Shown: positions 5,909 through 15,071 of the stretch, piece after piece | Layout: every line of letters starts with the position of its first letter | Numbering within the stretch: the first letter of the stretch is position 1 | Assembly: GCA_964525185.1 (NCBI GenBank) | Contig: CAZGFQ010000008.1 | Span: 1-64,000 of the forward strand | Length of the DNA stretch: 64,000 bases | Direction: 5' to 3' | From: JABHGY01 sp964525185 | GTDB lineage: Bacteria; Fidelibacterota; Marinisomatia; Marinisomatales; UBA1611 | The notes under the pieces: generated by a model | Seen by the model: only the letters and a program-made list of their open reading frames with translations | The model's database searches: none | Told to the model about the DNA's origin: nothing | Translations under genes and position numbers: made by a program

Positions 5909-7708
5909 TTAAAACAAGGATGTTAATTCTAGCTTAAACCCATCCGTAAATGGTTCAATGATACGACAAACACCATTACTGCAAAGAAGTCCACCCTTTT
6001 GACTTCCATACATTAAAGATAGCCGATGACTTGAATTAATGTTATACACAAATTCAATGGCTGCCCATGTATTTTTTAAATTGATGAAATTTCCGAGAAA
6101 GGATTCGAAGGATGTTTCAGTATCAATGGCATATGGATCAAATGTATCATCATAGGATACACGATCAAATAATAGAGCCATTGACCATGTTGGAGCTTTC
6201 CCCACTCCTACTGAAAAGAAATGATTATACTGTTTTGGCCGTTTAGTATAACTCCCTGTTTCATAATCGTATGAATCAAAATCTGATTTAAGGCTATCAT
6301 ATTGTACAATATTAAGTGAGTCTGAATAACTCCATGTTCCACGTAATAATTCCTGATATTCCCACTTAATATCAATATTTAACCCATTATCTAGGTTATA
6401 TGAAAAAGATGTTGGAATGGTGACAGCTTCCTGAAATTTGTATTGTAAATCATGGCTTTGTTCCGAATATAGATTTTTAAAAATATCCGTAATATCTGTC
6501 GTTTTTGATCCTGAAATGATATAATGTATTTTATCATTAAATGCATAGCCATTCACTTCAATATATATTTCTCGATAGGGTAATCCTTCTTCAGATTCAA
6601 TAGGAAGCCAAGAATCATTATTCTTTTTTAACCATGAATAATTTGCAGTGGACTCCCAAATATTTGTTCGGCTTGAAGCAGCATAATGTAGAAATAATGT
6701 AGAACCGAATAATCCTGGACCGGTTAAATCTAATTGATATCCTAAATTATTATTAAAATCAAATTGGTGTGATACACGCCCAAGTAATGGTGTTGTATGG
6801 AGCAAATTCGAAATAGCTGGTTGTTGAAAATCTAAAGCTAGCCCATAATTATTTATAAAATCCCAACGAGAAAAGGCATCGGGAGCTAAATGGGCAAAAC
6901 TATAACGTATATAATCCGCAGAAAATGTCCAATCTTGCAGGTAGCTAGTTAAATTAGCATAAAAGCCACTCCCCTTTCTAGAGAAATCTAAATCATTAAA
7001 ACCATTTGATTGTTTATCGGCATATTCCACAAATATATCAAAATTAGGGCCTGCGTAAGCCATTCGACCTCCTAAAATTCGATGAATTACATGGACTGTA
7101 TCCGGGAAATTCCAGGATGGTAATGTATGCTTTTCTCTCGATTGTAAATAAGATAGACCTATTTCAAAAGAATCACGAATCCAATCAATATTTGTTCCCA
7201 TAACTGAATGATTTGTCTCATAATTATGAGTATAATTATTATAACCAGGAAAAGTGGGAGACGATTTCCAAAGTGTAGAATATCCAGTTAATATATCCCA
7301 ATGTATATTATTTTTGTCTAATGAAAAATAAAGACCACGGATACCATTATCAAAATCTATTGGTTGATCATCAATTTGGTTTAACACAAGACCCCTACCC
7401 CAAATTTCATAAATATCTCCAAGTTTTAATGATATAGGACCGTCTGTATAATCAAGTCGAATTTTTCGTAGCCCGTCTTGGTAGAATCCTAATTCGGGTG
7501 GTTGACTAAATTCAAATTGGGTCCATACAGTTAGATTATCAAAACGGATATTTGTATTAATCAAAGATTCAGAATAATTGAATCCAGTTTTGCTTTCGCC
7601 ATATTTGAGTTGGCTACTTCCAGAAAAGTGTGTTTGTCCAAAAAGAATAGACGTAAATAGGATAAATGAAAAAGAAGTTAAATAAAGAGTCCGTTGTGCT
7701 ATTGTCAT
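5909..7708 (-). CDS. DUF6029-type outer-membrane beta-barrel protein
   Basis: A 599-residue protein with an N-terminal signal peptide (LYLTSFSFILFTSILFG, cleaved near QTHFSG). A long series of alternating hydrophobic/polar strands follows, ending in an aromatic residue (LELTSLF), typical of an outer-membrane barrel. The segment LGDIYEIWGRGLVLNQIDD, then FDNGIRGLYF, is characteristic of DUF6029 proteins of Bacteroidota-like bacteria. Its start overlaps the TlpA-like stop as ATGA, and the Omp28-like protein follows within 60 nt, so the three are probably co-expressed. The function is unknown; a partner for export or anchoring of the neighbouring redox protein is an inference. Confidence 0.75.
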   Translation of the reverse strand: MTIAQRTLYLTSFSFILFTSILFGQTHFSGSSQLKYGESKTGFNYSESLINTNIRFDNLTVWTQFEFSQPPELGFYQDGLRKIRLDYTDGPISLKLGDIYEIWGRGLVLNQIDDQPIDFDNGIRGLYFSLDKNNIHWDILTGYSTLWKSSPTFPGYNNYTHNYETNHSVMGTNIDWIRDSFEIGLSYLQSREKHTLPSWNFPDTVHVIHRILGGRMAYAGPNFDIFVEYADKQSNGFNDLDFSRKGSGFYANLTSYLQDWTFSADYIRYSFAHLAPDAFSRWDFINNYGLALDFQQPAISNLLHTTPLLGRVSHQFDFNNNLGYQLDLTGPGLFGSTLFLHYAASSRTNIWESTANYSWLKKNNDSWLPIESEEGLPYREIYIEVNGYAFNDKIHYIISGSKTTDITDIFKNLYSEQSHDLQYKFQEAVTIPTSFSYNLDNGLNIDIKWEYQELLRGTWSYSDSLNIVQYDSLKSDFDSYDYETGSYTKRPKQYNHFFSVGVGKAPTWSMALLFDRVSYDDTFDPYAIDTETSFESFLGNFINLKNTWAAIEFVYNINSSHRLSLMYGSQKGGLLCSNGVCRIIEPFTDGFKLELTSLF

Positions 7709-8205
7709 AACTGCGTTAATAAAGCTTTTATATGTTTTTCAATAGCCACTTCATCGCCAGGGATGAAGCCTTGATGACGCCAAGCAATGGTTCCATCTTT
7801 ATCGATAAGAATCATTGTAGGAAGTAAAACAGCATTAAATATTTTGGATATTTGTTGATTTGGGTCAAGTCCAACTTTAAATGAATATTTTTTTGAACGT
7901 ATATACCCTTTTACCTTGGATAAACTTTTTGGAGAATCTTGGTTAATGGTTAATACATTAAAGCCTGAATCTTGATACGTTGTATGAAAATGATCTTGAT
8001 GAATCATTGCCTTCTTACATGGGCCACACCATGTTGCCCAAAAATCGAGCAAAACAGGACCATCTTCAAGCAATTTGTATAATGATATTCGTTCTCCGGA
8101 TAGGAGTTTCACTTTAAAATCGGGTACTTTTTCTACATTCGCTTTTGATGCAAATAAGAATGAAATCGCTAGAATGTACGCAATTCCAGCAAAATATTTT
8201 TTCAC
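7705..8205 (-). CDS. TlpA/ResA-like periplasmic thioredoxin
   Basis: A 166-residue thiol-disulfide oxidoreductase. A signal peptide (KKYFAGIAYILAISFLFASKA) is followed by a thioredoxin fold with the redox motif LLDFWATWCGPCKKA, the family's central insertion (FNVLTINQDSPKSLSKVKGYI) and the cis-proline loop VLLPTMILID. It probably reduces or exchanges disulfides in periplasmic or exported partners. Its WCGPC motif has two ordinary cysteines, in contrast with the TGA in the downstream Omp28-like protein. It ends in TGA used as a stop, which argues against general TGA reassignment. Confidence 0.9.
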   Translation of the reverse strand: MKKYFAGIAYILAISFLFASKANVEKVPDFKVKLLSGERISLYKLLEDGPVLLDFWATWCGPCKKAMIHQDHFHTTYQDSGFNVLTINQDSPKSLSKVKGYIRSKKYSFKVGLDPNQQISKIFNAVLLPTMILIDKDGTIAWRHQGFIPGDEVAIEKHIKALLTQL

Positions 8206-8221
8206 TATGAACTCGTGTTAA

Positions 8222-9523
8222 TTATAAAATTGGATCCAAAAAGGATCTTAGGTCTGCTTCATTAACGAATTTAATTGTAACATTACTCAAATTTTCAACT
8301 GCATTCACGGGTAATGTGAATTCATACGTAATGGGAATTGTAACGGTTTCCATTGCTATTTGCATAGACCATCCTCCCATCGTGAAGTTGATTAAGGGTG
8401 AAAACTTATGACTTGGTATATATAAGACTTTTGAGCTCGAACGAGCATGCCAATAAGAATCCGGTGTATCTGTTAATACCACAGATGGGTTTCTGGATTT
8501 GTCAAAAAATTGAATAACAGGAATTTTGCGATAGGATTCAGAAATAATATCATCAATTAAATATTGTGGAAAATTGAACTTATCTCTGCTATAATAAAAA
8601 ACGGTTAAACTGCCATCTTCCTGAAGACCTGTATATGGAAGTGTAGTTAACATTTCATGAATAATATTCTCTTTAAGAGAATATTCCACTTTAAACTGGA
8701 CAGTAATGAGCTGTTCATCATCTTCATGATAAATAAAATTGGGTCGTTCTAATTTCACTTGATATGGATTAGATATTAATTGGTCTAATACCGTTTCTAA
8801 AAGTGCGGAATTTTGATCATTTTCAGGATTAACATCCACTTTTTGCTCAGCTGTAAAATCCATAGACCATTCTCCAACGGATTGTTGGACAGCTTTCTTC
8901 TTTTTTGCATCTTCTTCCCTTTTTTTAGCACCAAGTACAAAATCCATACTTGCTTCTAATTCAAGAATGGCTGCATCTAACGAACTTGCCACGCGTTCAG
9001 ACTCAATAGAAACTTTCGGTGGTAATTGTTTCTGGGGTTTGACTGCAAAGTCAGGAAATGGATATTTAGGTTTGGCTACTTGTTTAGGTAGAAAACCTGT
9101 CAACATACTATGAACAGTAACACCCACTTGGTCTTTTAAAGCGGGAATAGCAGAATAAAATCCAGATACAGATTTGTTTCCAACTTCTTCCCAAGTCGCA
9201 ATATCAATTAATTGCATTGATACAGATATATCATCAAGCTTTCTATTAAATTTACCGAGGAGTAATAGGTTTTTCGATCCGCGTGGTTGTTTCAATAATT
9301 CAGACCGATTATTCATAATATATTCTAAATCATCATTATTTTGAATTCGTAATGTGGATTCATTCTTCAATTTATCTTTAACTATTTCGGATAAACCAGG
9401 ACCAATCCATTCAACAGATGCATCATTTTGTACATTATCAAATGGGAGTAAATAAAAATAAACAAGTGGGTCTCTTGCAAATAATGCGGACAATAAAAGA
9501 ATATGTATTAAGATTTTGTTCAT
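8222..9523 (-). CDS. Exported TolB/FlgO-like protein of unknown function
   Basis: A 433-residue protein with a short signal peptide (MNKILIHILLLSALFA). The N-terminal part (LPFDNVQNDASVEWIGPGLSEIVKDKL, then LLLLGKFNR and ISVSMQLIDIATWEEV) resembles the N-terminal fold of TolB/FlgO/CsgG-type periplasmic proteins that sense or scaffold envelope assemblies. A lysine-rich linker (GAKKREEDAKKKKAVQQ) leads to a C-terminal domain I do not recognise. It is the first gene of the envelope redox cluster, 16 nt upstream of the TlpA-like gene. Confidence 0.6.
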   Translation of the reverse strand: MNKILIHILLLSALFARDPLVYFYLLPFDNVQNDASVEWIGPGLSEIVKDKLKNESTLRIQNNDDLEYIMNNRSELLKQPRGSKNLLLLGKFNRKLDDISVSMQLIDIATWEEVGNKSVSGFYSAIPALKDQVGVTVHSMLTGFLPKQVAKPKYPFPDFAVKPQKQLPPKVSIESERVASSLDAAILELEASMDFVLGAKKREEDAKKKKAVQQSVGEWSMDFTAEQKVDVNPENDQNSALLETVLDQLISNPYQVKLERPNFIYHEDDEQLITVQFKVEYSLKENIIHEMLTTLPYTGLQEDGSLTVFYYSRDKFNFPQYLIDDIISESYRKIPVIQFFDKSRNPSVVLTDTPDSYWHARSSSKVLYIPSHKFSPLINFTMGGWSMQIAMETVTIPITYEFTLPVNAVENLSNVTIKFVNEADLRSFLDPIL

Positions 9524-9569
9524 GGAGTTGTAGGTTTAATGGAGAATAAATTAATAGAAAAACAGGAGT

Positions 9570-11267
9570 TTAACCACCTCCATTTTTAGATGCTTGAAAT
9601 CCCTTTTCAATCTTTTTCCAGGAATCTCTCAAAGCTACTGACCGATTAAATACAAAATGTTCGGGAGAACTGTCAACATTATCCAAACAAAAATAGCCTA
9701 ATCGTTCAAATTGATAGAATTCTCCAACCTTCGCTTTTTTCATTTCATTTTCAATAAAGCACGTTTTTATAACAATAAGTGAATCAGGATTCAATGCATT
9801 ATCAATGTTATCTGTCTTACTTGGATTCGGTTCCAAAAAAAGTCTATCATACAATCGTACTTCCGCTTCCATATTTTCTGTAGATGAAACCCAATGTATG
9901 GTTCCTTTTACTTTACGTCCATCTGGAGAAGAACCACCACGCGTTTCGGGATCATATGTACAATGCAGTTCAATAATATCTCCGTTACTGTTTTTTATGA
10001 CATCAACACAGGTAATATAAAATGCATATCTTAATCTAACTTCTCTACCGGGAGCCAATCGAAAATATTTGCGAAAAGGTTCTTCCATAAAATCGCTTCG
10101 TTCAATATATATTTCTTTAGTAAAAGCTATTTTCCGTTTACCTGCGGACTCATCTTCCGGGTTATTTATGGCGTCTAAATAATCAATCTCATCCTCAGGA
10201 AAATTTGTAATTACAATTTTTAATGGATCAATCACACCCATGACACGAGTTGCCTTTTTATTGAGATCTTCTCTTAAACTATACTCTAAAAGATTCATTT
10301 CAGCAACATTGTCACGTTTTGCTACTCCGACCTTTTCTGCAAAATTACGGATAGATTGTGGAGAATATCCTCTACGCCTTAATCCTGAAATAGTTGGCAT
10401 TCTTGGATCATCCCACCCTGATACATGTCCATTATCTACTAATTGTTTAAGCCATCTTTTTGACATGATGGTAAAATTTAAATTTAATCGAGCAAATTCT
10501 ATTTGTTGCGGATGATAGGTATCAAGTTGGTTTAAATACCAATCGTATAAGGGCCTATGATCTTCAAATTCTAATGTACAAATGGAATGGGTAATTCCTT
10601 CAAGAGAATCTTCTAAACCATGCGCCCAATCATACATGGGGTAAATGCACCATGTGTCGCCAGTCCGATGATGATGAGCTTTCAATATACGATACATAAC
10701 AGGGTCTCTCATATTCAAATTTGGATGACTCATATCAATTTTGGCTCGTAATGTTCGGCTACCATCTTCAAAGTCACCATTTTTCATTTGAGTAAACAGA
10801 AGAAGATTTTCATCGACGGATCTATTTCTGAATGGACTATCACTGCCTGCTTCTTTTAGATTACCCCGGGTTGCTCTAACCTCGTCTCCAGATAGGTCGC
10901 AAACGTAAGCTTTTTCTGCTTTAATGAGTGCCGCGGCGAATTCATACATTTGATCAAAATAATCGGATGCATAATACAATCTATCTTCCCAGTCAAAGCC
11001 TAACCAAGAAACATCTTTCATGATTGCTTTTACATATTCATCTTCTTCTTTGATTGGGTTTGTATCGTCGAACCTGAGGTTACATAAACCACTGTATTGG
11101 TCCGCTAATCCAAAATTCAAGCAAATAGATTTTGCATGGCCAATGTGGAGGTATCCGTTTGGTTCTGGTGGAAAACGTGTGTGAACTTTTTGATCGAATT
11201 TTCCAGAACGGTTATCTTCGTCAATTATTTTTTGAATAAAATTCTTAACCTGTTTTTCAGCTTCCAT
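9570..11267 (-). CDS. glnS: Glutaminyl-tRNA synthetase
   Basis: A 565-residue class I aminoacyl-tRNA synthetase that charges tRNA-Gln directly. The start RFPPEPNGYLHIGHAKS carries the HIGH motif at about residues 41-44, and IMSKRWL is the second ATP-binding motif. The C-terminal half is the paired beta-barrel anticodon-binding region (VRLYDRLF, VFNRSVALRDSW). The length matches the bacterial family. The start overlaps the end of gltX by 11 nt. Its presence implies that Gln-tRNA does not need an amidotransferase route here. Confidence 0.97.
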   Translation of the reverse strand: MEAEKQVKNFIQKIIDEDNRSGKFDQKVHTRFPPEPNGYLHIGHAKSICLNFGLADQYSGLCNLRFDDTNPIKEEDEYVKAIMKDVSWLGFDWEDRLYYASDYFDQMYEFAAALIKAEKAYVCDLSGDEVRATRGNLKEAGSDSPFRNRSVDENLLLFTQMKNGDFEDGSRTLRAKIDMSHPNLNMRDPVMYRILKAHHHRTGDTWCIYPMYDWAHGLEDSLEGITHSICTLEFEDHRPLYDWYLNQLDTYHPQQIEFARLNLNFTIMSKRWLKQLVDNGHVSGWDDPRMPTISGLRRRGYSPQSIRNFAEKVGVAKRDNVAEMNLLEYSLREDLNKKATRVMGVIDPLKIVITNFPEDEIDYLDAINNPEDESAGKRKIAFTKEIYIERSDFMEEPFRKYFRLAPGREVRLRYAFYITCVDVIKNSNGDIIELHCTYDPETRGGSSPDGRKVKGTIHWVSSTENMEAEVRLYDRLFLEPNPSKTDNIDNALNPDSLIVIKTCFIENEMKKAKVGEFYQFERLGYFCLDNVDSSPEHFVFNRSVALRDSWKKIEKGFQASKNGGG

Positions 11268-12696
11268 TTTTATCGCTTTCTATGATTGGGAAATGAGTTA
11301 TAGCGTAGTTTAATCGTGAAATGCATGCGTTTTCTCCTAATAATTCCATGATTGAAAATAGAGAAGGACCACCAGAAACACCACTAATAGCCAATCGTGT
11401 CGGTTGTATAATTTTTCCTAATGATATTTCATTTTTTTCAGCATAATTCTTTATAGTACTTTCAATGAATGCTGAATTCCATTCTGACACTGTATTTAAT
11501 TCGATTAATAATAATTCTATTATATGAGTTGTAGTCTCTGGTTTCCAACTTTTTCTCATAGCTTTTTTATCAAATTGAGTAGGGTTAGAAAAGAAATAAT
11601 GAGACATATGTATAAAGTCAACAATCGTTTTTGATCTTTGTTTTAACAATTCTATTACTTTTAACAAATAAGATGTATCAAACCCATCGCCCCAAGTTTG
11701 GCTAAGCTCTTTAATATGATTATAAATTGAATTAGGTGATAATGCCATAATATGCTGTGCACTGATCCAGTTGAGTTTTTGAATATCAAATACGGCTGAT
11801 TTTTTCTGGACTCGTTTTATATCGAATTGTTTAATTAAATCTTCAACTGAAAAAATATCTTGCTCTGTACCGGGATTCCAGCCTAATAATGCTAAATGAT
11901 TTAGAAGAACATTTGGTGTAAACCCTAAATCTTGATATGCTTGTACTCCAGTTGCTCCATGGCGCTTACTAAGTCTTTTTTTGTCTGGGCCTAGAATCAT
12001 TGGTAGATGTGCAAAAATAGGTAGAGAATACTCCAAAGCATTATAAATATATATTTGTTTCAGTGTATTTGCGACATGATCTTCTCCTCTAATAACATGA
12101 GATATTTTCATATCATGATCATCAACAACGACAACTAGGTTATATACCGGACTTCCATCAGATCGAGCTATAATAAAATCATCAATTTCTGAATTATCTA
12201 CTTTAATTGATCCATAAATTTCATCAGAGAAAGTGACCATTCCGTCCTTGGGCGTTTTGAGTCTTATTGTAAATGGGGAATTTTTATCTAGTTCAGATTG
12301 AATGTCATTTTCTGAACGATTTCTCCATATGCCAGGATAAAAAAATGATCCATCTTTAGCTCGAAAGGTATCTAATTCTTCTTTAGTGGCAAAGCAGCGA
12401 TATGCCTGTCCAGATTCCAATAATGCTTGAATGGCAGATAAATACAAGTCTATACGTTTAGACTGGAAAATAAGTTCATCATCCCAATCTAGCCCCAGCC
12501 ATTCCATTGATTGGCAAATTTGTTCAGTGAATTCGTCTTTCGACCGAAGAGTATCTGTGTCCTCAATACGAACTAAAAAAGACCCATTATGGTGTTTGGC
12601 GAAAAGCCAGTTGAATAATGCAGTTCGTGCACCCCCGAGATGAAGTTGGCCGGTCGGGCTTGGTGCAAATCGAACTCGTAGTTTAGAATTGGCCAT
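11257..12696 (-). CDS. gltX: Glutamyl-tRNA synthetase
   Basis: A 479-residue class I synthetase. RFAPSPTGQLHLGGARTAL carries the HIGH-equivalent HLGG near residue 20, and DKKRLSKRHG is the KMSKR-type loop. The alpha-helical anticodon-binding domain forms the C-terminus. It supplies Glu-tRNA for translation. Two tRNA-Ser genes lie immediately upstream and glnS overlaps downstream, forming a translation-related cluster. Confidence 0.97.
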   Translation of the reverse strand: MANSKLRVRFAPSPTGQLHLGGARTALFNWLFAKHHNGSFLVRIEDTDTLRSKDEFTEQICQSMEWLGLDWDDELIFQSKRIDLYLSAIQALLESGQAYRCFATKEELDTFRAKDGSFFYPGIWRNRSENDIQSELDKNSPFTIRLKTPKDGMVTFSDEIYGSIKVDNSEIDDFIIARSDGSPVYNLVVVVDDHDMKISHVIRGEDHVANTLKQIYIYNALEYSLPIFAHLPMILGPDKKRLSKRHGATGVQAYQDLGFTPNVLLNHLALLGWNPGTEQDIFSVEDLIKQFDIKRVQKKSAVFDIQKLNWISAQHIMALSPNSIYNHIKELSQTWGDGFDTSYLLKVIELLKQRSKTIVDFIHMSHYFFSNPTQFDKKAMRKSWKPETTTHIIELLLIELNTVSEWNSAFIESTIKNYAEKNEISLGKIIQPTRLAISGVSGGPSLFSIMELLGENACISRLNYAITHFPIIESDKNGS

Positions 12697-12707
12697 TTAT
12701 AATTTTG

Positions 12708-12796
12708 CGGAGGCGGTAGGATTCGAACCTACGAGGGGCGCGAACCCCTGCTGGTTTTCAAGACCAGTGCATTCAGCCAGACTCTGCCACACCTCC
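12708..12796 (-). tRNA. tRNA-Ser (anticodon TGA)
   Basis: An 89-nt class II tRNA with acceptor GGAGGTG/CGCCTCC, anticodon stem CTGGT/ACCAG, loop CTTGAAA (anticodon TGA), long variable arm CAGGGGTTCGCGCCCCT and T-loop TTCGAAT. CCA is not encoded. Confidence 0.95.
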
Positions 12797-12810
12797 ATTT
12801 TGTTTATTTG

Positions 12811-12900
12811 CGGAGAGGGAGGGATTCGAACCCTCGAAGAGGCTATAAACCCCTTACTCACTTAGCAGGCGAGCGCCTTCAGCCACTCGGCCACCTCTCC
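12811..12900 (-). tRNA. tRNA-Ser (anticodon GCT)
   Basis: A 90-nt class II tRNA with acceptor GGAGAGG/CCTCTCC, anticodon loop CTGCTAA (anticodon GCT), a long variable arm and T-loop TTCGAAT. CCA is not encoded. It lies 14 nt upstream of the tRNA-Ser(TGA) and is probably co-transcribed with it. Confidence 0.95.
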
Positions 12901-12961
12901 ATATTTTTTTAATATTAAACCTCTGAAATTACTCCTTGAATTGCTTAATCCCAAAAAAGAT

Positions 12962-14053
12962 TTAAGAAATAACAAACTGTTTTCCACTTAATTGTGTAAC
13001 AGCATTTTTCATCTCTAAATTTAAAAGAATCTGAAGTAATTGAGCTATATCTAATCCGACCTTTTTTCTTAAATCATCAACCTGAATAGGATCGTGTCCT
13101 AAATGTTTGAAAATACGTTGTTCATCATGAGATAAATTCAATGGAATTGTTTTTTGAACACCCTTGATTGGTTTAAATAGACGATCATTAATAATATCTA
13201 AGATTTCATTACCATCGTGCACTGGAAATGCTCCATTTCTAATAAGGCGATTTGAACCAACGGACATGGTGTCAGTTACCCTTCCCGGTACAGCAAAAAC
13301 ATCCCTATTTTGATCTATAGCATTAAAGGCGGTAAGAATTGACCCACTTCTATCACCTGCTTCTACAACAATTGTACCATGAGAAAGTCCAGATATGATC
13401 CTATTTCTCTGTGGGAAATTTTTTCTATTCGGTTTCTCTCCTAATGGAAATTCAGAAATAATTGTACCATTCTTTAAAATATCTTTATAAAGCTGTTTAT
13501 TCTCGGATGGATAAACCACATCAATACCACAGCCTAATACGCCAATTGTTTTTCCACCTAAATTGACAGTCTCTCTATGAGTCATTGTATCGATGCCACG
13601 TGCAAGACCACTTACAGTCGTAATTCCTGCTTTTACTAATTTATTTACAATTAGTTTTGTCATTGTTCGCCCATATTGTGTAATCGTCCTGGTTCCTACT
13701 ATGGAAGCCATATCTTCCATTTTTATTAATTCTTTACCAAGCGTATACAATAAAACGGGAGGATCATATATTTTCTTGAGCAGCACAGGATAATTGTTAT
13801 CCCAATAAGACACAATATTGATATTTTTATCAGATAGCTGTTTTACCTGTGATTCACCGTATTTCAAGTGTCGGTATTTCTGAATAGCAGATGCAGTCTT
13901 TATATCAATGCCATCTATTCTACATAGCGTTTTAGAATCCATTTCAAACGGATTCTCATGACTGCCAATAGATGATAATAGTATGCGTACACGATTTCTT
14001 CCAACTGATGGAGTATTCAATAAATTGATTATTGTTTCGTGCTTAAATTTCAT
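12962..14053 (-). CDS. dprA: DNA processing protein DprA (RecA loader in transformation)
   Basis: A 363-residue protein with the Rossmann-like DprA fold: VGTRTITQYGRTM, GLARGIDTMTHRETV, GVLGCGIDVVYPSENKQLY and GTIVVEAGDRSGSILTA. An N-terminal SAM-like region and a C-terminal winged-helix segment flank it. DprA binds incoming single-stranded DNA and loads RecA in natural transformation. A ComEA-like HhH protein lies elsewhere in the window and recA lies far downstream, consistent with DNA uptake capacity. The start overlaps obg by 11 nt. Confidence 0.95.
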   Translation of the reverse strand: MKFKHETIINLLNTPSVGRNRVRILLSSIGSHENPFEMDSKTLCRIDGIDIKTASAIQKYRHLKYGESQVKQLSDKNINIVSYWDNNYPVLLKKIYDPPVLLYTLGKELIKMEDMASIVGTRTITQYGRTMTKLIVNKLVKAGITTVSGLARGIDTMTHRETVNLGGKTIGVLGCGIDVVYPSENKQLYKDILKNGTIISEFPLGEKPNRKNFPQRNRIISGLSHGTIVVEAGDRSGSILTAFNAIDQNRDVFAVPGRVTDTMSVGSNRLIRNGAFPVHDGNEILDIINDRLFKPIKGVQKTIPLNLSHDEQRIFKHLGHDPIQVDDLRKKVGLDIAQLLQILLNLEMKNAVTQLSGKQFVIS

Positions 14054-15023
14054 TTTGTATTATTGAAGTTATTTTTTGCATCAATTGATTTAACCCAGAT
14101 CCAGTTACTGATGAAATATCAATGTATGGATGTTTAAAATTTGACCAATAATCATCAAATTTATCATTTTGCAATGTATCTATCTTGGAGCGACAAATTA
14201 AAAATGGTTTTAGCATAAGATCTGGATTGAAATTAATTAATTCCTGCTTCAAAACATCAAAGGAATTTTCTGGATTATCATCCAATGCATCTATTAGATA
14301 CAGTAAAACTCTATTTCTTTCAATATGTTTTAAAAATTGATGCCCTAGACCTTTACCAGTACTGGCTCCTTCTATTAACCCAGGAATATCAGCCATAACA
14401 AATGATTTATATTCATCATATTTAATAATACCTAAATAGGGTTCTAACGTCGTAAATGGATAGCCAGCAATTTTCGGTTTTGCTGAAGATAAGCGAGCTA
14501 ATAAGGTGGATTTACCTGCATTAGGAAAACCAACTAAACCAACATCAGCTAATACTTTTAATTCAATTTCAAAATGGCCAGACTCACCTTCTATACCTGT
14601 CTGATGCTTTCTTGGAGTTTGATTTGTGGATGTTTTAAATCGACTATTCCCTTTTCCGCCAATCCCGCCATTACAAGCAATACATTCTTCACCCGGTGTT
14701 GTGAGATCTGCAATAATTACATTATTAGTAACTTTACGAATAATGGTACCTAATGGTACTAATATGATGACGTCTTCTCCAAATTTACCACTTCTATTAT
14801 TCTTTCCACCAGGGTTGCCATTCTCGGCTTTATACATTTTACGATATCGTATATCTTGAAGTGTTCGAAGGTTTTCATCTGCTTTAAATATAATATGACC
14901 ACCGCGTCCTCCGTCACCACCATCAGGGCCACCCTTTGGAACGAATTTTTCGCGACGAAAGGAAACAGCTCCACGGCCACCTTTACCAGCAATTAATTCA
15001 ACTTTTGTATAATCAATAAACAT
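14043..15023 (-). CDS. obg: Obg/CgtA ribosome-associated GTPase
   Basis: A 326-residue protein. The glycine-rich Obg fold (GGRGAVSFRREKFVPKGGPD, GGKNNRSGKFGEDV) precedes a G domain with GFPNAGKSTLL (P-loop), DIPGLIEGAS and SKID as the G4 element. It lacks the C-terminal OCT domain, as many Obg proteins do. It acts in large ribosomal subunit assembly and stress control. It lies between icd and dprA. Confidence 0.96.
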   Translation of the reverse strand: MFIDYTKVELIAGKGGRGAVSFRREKFVPKGGPDGGDGGRGGHIIFKADENLRTLQDIRYRKMYKAENGNPGGKNNRSGKFGEDVIILVPLGTIIRKVTNNVIIADLTTPGEECIACNGGIGGKGNSRFKTSTNQTPRKHQTGIEGESGHFEIELKVLADVGLVGFPNAGKSTLLARLSSAKPKIAGYPFTTLEPYLGIIKYDEYKSFVMADIPGLIEGASTGKGLGHQFLKHIERNRVLLYLIDALDDNPENSFDVLKQELINFNPDLMLKPFLICRSKIDTLQNDKFDDYWSNFKHPYIDISSVTGSGLNQLMQKITSIIQNEI

Positions 15024-15071
15024 AGGTATTCAACAATTTTAAGATGAATGAAACTACATTAATTATATTGA

